A stretch of DNA of 64,000 bases. Source: Nocardia vaccinii NBRC 15922 (lineage in GTDB: Bacteria; Actinomycetota; Actinomycetes; Mycobacteriales; Mycobacteriaceae). The notes under the pieces are model-generated. The model saw only the letters and a program-made list of their open reading frames with translations, did not search any database and had not been told where the DNA came from. Shown one piece after another: positions 61,621 to 64,000 of this stretch; position 1 is the first letter of the stretch; the number at the start of each line of letters is the position of its first letter. The translations under genes were made by a program, and so were the position numbers. The DNA is taken from NCBI RefSeq assembly GCF_001613305.1, contig NZ_BDCC01000007.1:248001-312000 (forward strand), in the 5' to 3' direction.

Positions 61621-62886
61621 GTGGCTCTCGTCGTCCAGAAGTACGGAGGATCCTCGGTGGCCACCGCCGAGCGCATCCGGCGCGTCGCTGAGCGGATCGT
61701 CGAGACGAAGAAGCAGGGGCACGACGTCGTCGTGGTCTGCTCGGCGATGGGCGATACCACCGACGAGCTGATGGACCTGGCGCAGCAGGTCTCGCCCGCC
61801 GCGCCGGCGCGCGAGATGGACATGCTGCTGACCTCGGGTGAGCGCATCTCGAATGCTCTGGTGGCCATGGCGATTCATTCGCTGGGCGCCGAAGCGCGCT
61901 CGTTCACCGGCTCGCAGGCGGGCGTCATCACCACCGGTGCGCACGGTAAGGCGAAGATCATCGACGTGACCCCGTCGCGGCTGCGCGAGGCACTCGACGA
62001 GGGCACGATCGTGCTGGTCGCCGGATTCCAGGGCGTGTCCCAGGACAGCAAGGACGTGACCACGCTGGGGCGCGGCGGCTCGGACACCACCGCGGTCGCG
62101 CTGGCCGCGGCGCTCGAAGCCGATGTGTGCGAGATCTACACCGATGTGGACGGCGTATTCACCGCCGACCCGCGGATCGTCTCCGATGCGCAGCGCCTGG
62201 AACAGGTCTCCTACGAGGAGATGCTGGAGATGGCGGCCTGTGGTTCCAAAGTGCTGATGCTGCGTTGCGTGGAGTACGCGCGCAGTTACAACGTGCCCGT
62301 GCATGTGCGCTCGTCCTACACCGACAAGCCGGGTACCTACGTTTACGGATCGATGGAGGACATCCCCTTGGAGCAAGCAATCCTCACCGGCGTCGCGCAC
62401 GACCGCAGCGAGGCCAAGGTGACCGTCGTCGCGATACCCGACGAACCGGGGTACGCCGCCAAGGTGTTCCGCGCGGTCGCCGATGCCGAGATCAACATCG
62501 ATATGGTGCTGCAGAACGTCTCGAAGGTGGAGACCGGCAAGACCGACATCACCTTCACCATGCCTAAGACCGACAGCGCCCGCGCGGTGGAGATGCTGAC
62601 GAATCGGCAGAGCGAGATCGGCTTCTCCCAGGTCCTGTTCGATGATCACATCGGCAAGGTGTCGCTGGTCGGCGCCGGTATGAAGAGCCATCCGGGCGTC
62701 ACCGCGACGTTCTGTGAGGCGTTGGCCGACGCGGGGATCAACATCGATCTCATCTCCACCTCGGAGATCCGGATCTCGGTGCTGGTCCGGGACGACGAAC
62801 TCGACCAGGCCGTGCAGGTGCTGCACCGGGCCTTCGATCTCGGTGGCGACGAGGTCGCGGTCGTACACGCGGGAACGGGGCGCTGA
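61621..62886 (+). CDS. lysC: Aspartate kinase
   Basis: The 421-residue protein starts [21 protein letters not shown], the standard aspartokinase start, with TTGGAGGA in front of GTG 61621. Motifs include [28 protein letters not shown] and a C-terminal pair of ACT domains (about 265-421, [23 protein letters not shown] and [18 protein letters not shown]) that sense lysine and threonine. It phosphorylates aspartate in the pathway to lysine, diaminopimelate, threonine and methionine. An internal ATG at 62353 ([13 protein letters not shown]) is where a separate regulatory beta subunit starts in Corynebacterium and mycobacteria. asd follows in the same operon. Confidence 0.96.
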   Translation: MALVVQKYGGSSVATAERIRRVAERIVETKKQGHDVVVVCSAMGDTTDELMDLAQQVSPAAPAREMDMLLTSGERISNALVAMAIHSLGAEARSFTGSQAGVITTGAHGKAKIIDVTPSRLREALDEGTIVLVAGFQGVSQDSKDVTTLGRGGSDTTAVALAAALEADVCEIYTDVDGVFTADPRIVSDAQRLEQVSYEEMLEMAACGSKVLMLRCVEYARSYNVPVHVRSSYTDKPGTYVYGSMEDIPLEQAILTGVAHDRSEAKVTVVAIPDEPGYAAKVFRAVADAEINIDMVLQNVSKVETGKTDITFTMPKTDSARAVEMLTNRQSEIGFSQVLFDDHIGKVSLVGAGMKSHPGVTATFCEALADAGINIDLISTSEIRISVLVRDDELDQAVQVLHRAFDLGGDEVAVVHAGTGR

Positions 62887-62887
62887 C

Positions 62888-64000
<1,113 letters not shown>

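Overview
The window is high-GC actinobacterial chromosome, most likely Nocardia or a close mycolate-producing relative. Evidence: GTG and TTG starts are frequent, and codons end mostly in G or C. The window carries the two-gene cassette for tuberculostearic (10-methylstearic) acid, a PknK-type kinase, MurT/GatD for peptidoglycan amidation, a cholesterol oxidase and an EspI-like MinD ATPase. A core set of genes (dnaX, tmsB, tmsA, an SRPBCC protein, YbaB, recR, leuA, murT, gatD, lysC, asd) corresponds to the Rv3708c-Rv3721c neighbourhood of Mycobacterium tuberculosis as I remember it, here split up by accessory genes. I found no rRNA, tRNA, CRISPR array, intact insertion sequence or prophage.

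Layout. 1-3.1 kb: sulfone-utilisation operon sfnG-sfnB plus a flavin reductase. 3.2-7.2 kb: small secreted or unknown proteins, an SDR, and a decayed flavin-monooxygenase fragment. 7.2-12 kb: GT39-type membrane glycosyltransferase, arylsulfotransferase-like secreted protein, ROK regulator. 12.3-14.1 kb: a FAD monooxygenase diverging from its TetR regulator across a clear palindromic operator. 14.1-18.4 kb: DUF2207 membrane protein and two tandem membrane-anchored zinc metallopeptidases. 18.4-21.4 kb: MMPL exporter-TetR operon with a perfect 35-bp operator. 21.4-23.7 kb: ammonium transporter and an unknown protein. 24.4-31.5 kb: dnaX, then the fadA-fadB beta-oxidation pair. 31.7-38 kb: PknK-like kinase converging on the tmsA-tmsB operon. 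38.6-42.8 kb: SRPBCC protein, secreted protein, ybaB-recR, an unknown protein, and a DUF5685-type protein with an extreme cysteine tail. 43.3-48.7 kb: cysteine desulfhydrase-type enzyme, leuA behind a leucine leader peptide/attenuator, MinD-like ATPase. 49.1-53.2 kb: LysR/EamA divergent pair and a Tat-exported FAD enzyme. 53.6-58.2 kb: murT-gatD, cholesterol oxidase, a poreless voltage-sensor-like protein. 58.2-61.6 kb: LtrA, SRPBCC, a leaderless DUF1918 gene under a CRP-like site, and a MarR/SnoaL-like divergent pair. 61.6-64 kb: lysC-asd, with asd cut by the window end.

The regulatory DNA is the richest part. It holds several perfect inverted repeats at divergent or autoregulated loci, a leucine attenuator, a 34-bp palindrome made of two abutting DnaA-box-like sequences, leaderless promoters, and a family of dispersed GC-rich intergenic elements (core GGCCTCCGCTTCGCTCCGGC) that sits next to stop codons or in leaders at six or more places. 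A wholly new multi-gene system is not evident. The best candidates for undescribed biology are the dispersed repeat family, the 125-bp tandem repeat beside the cysteine-tail protein, and that protein itself.
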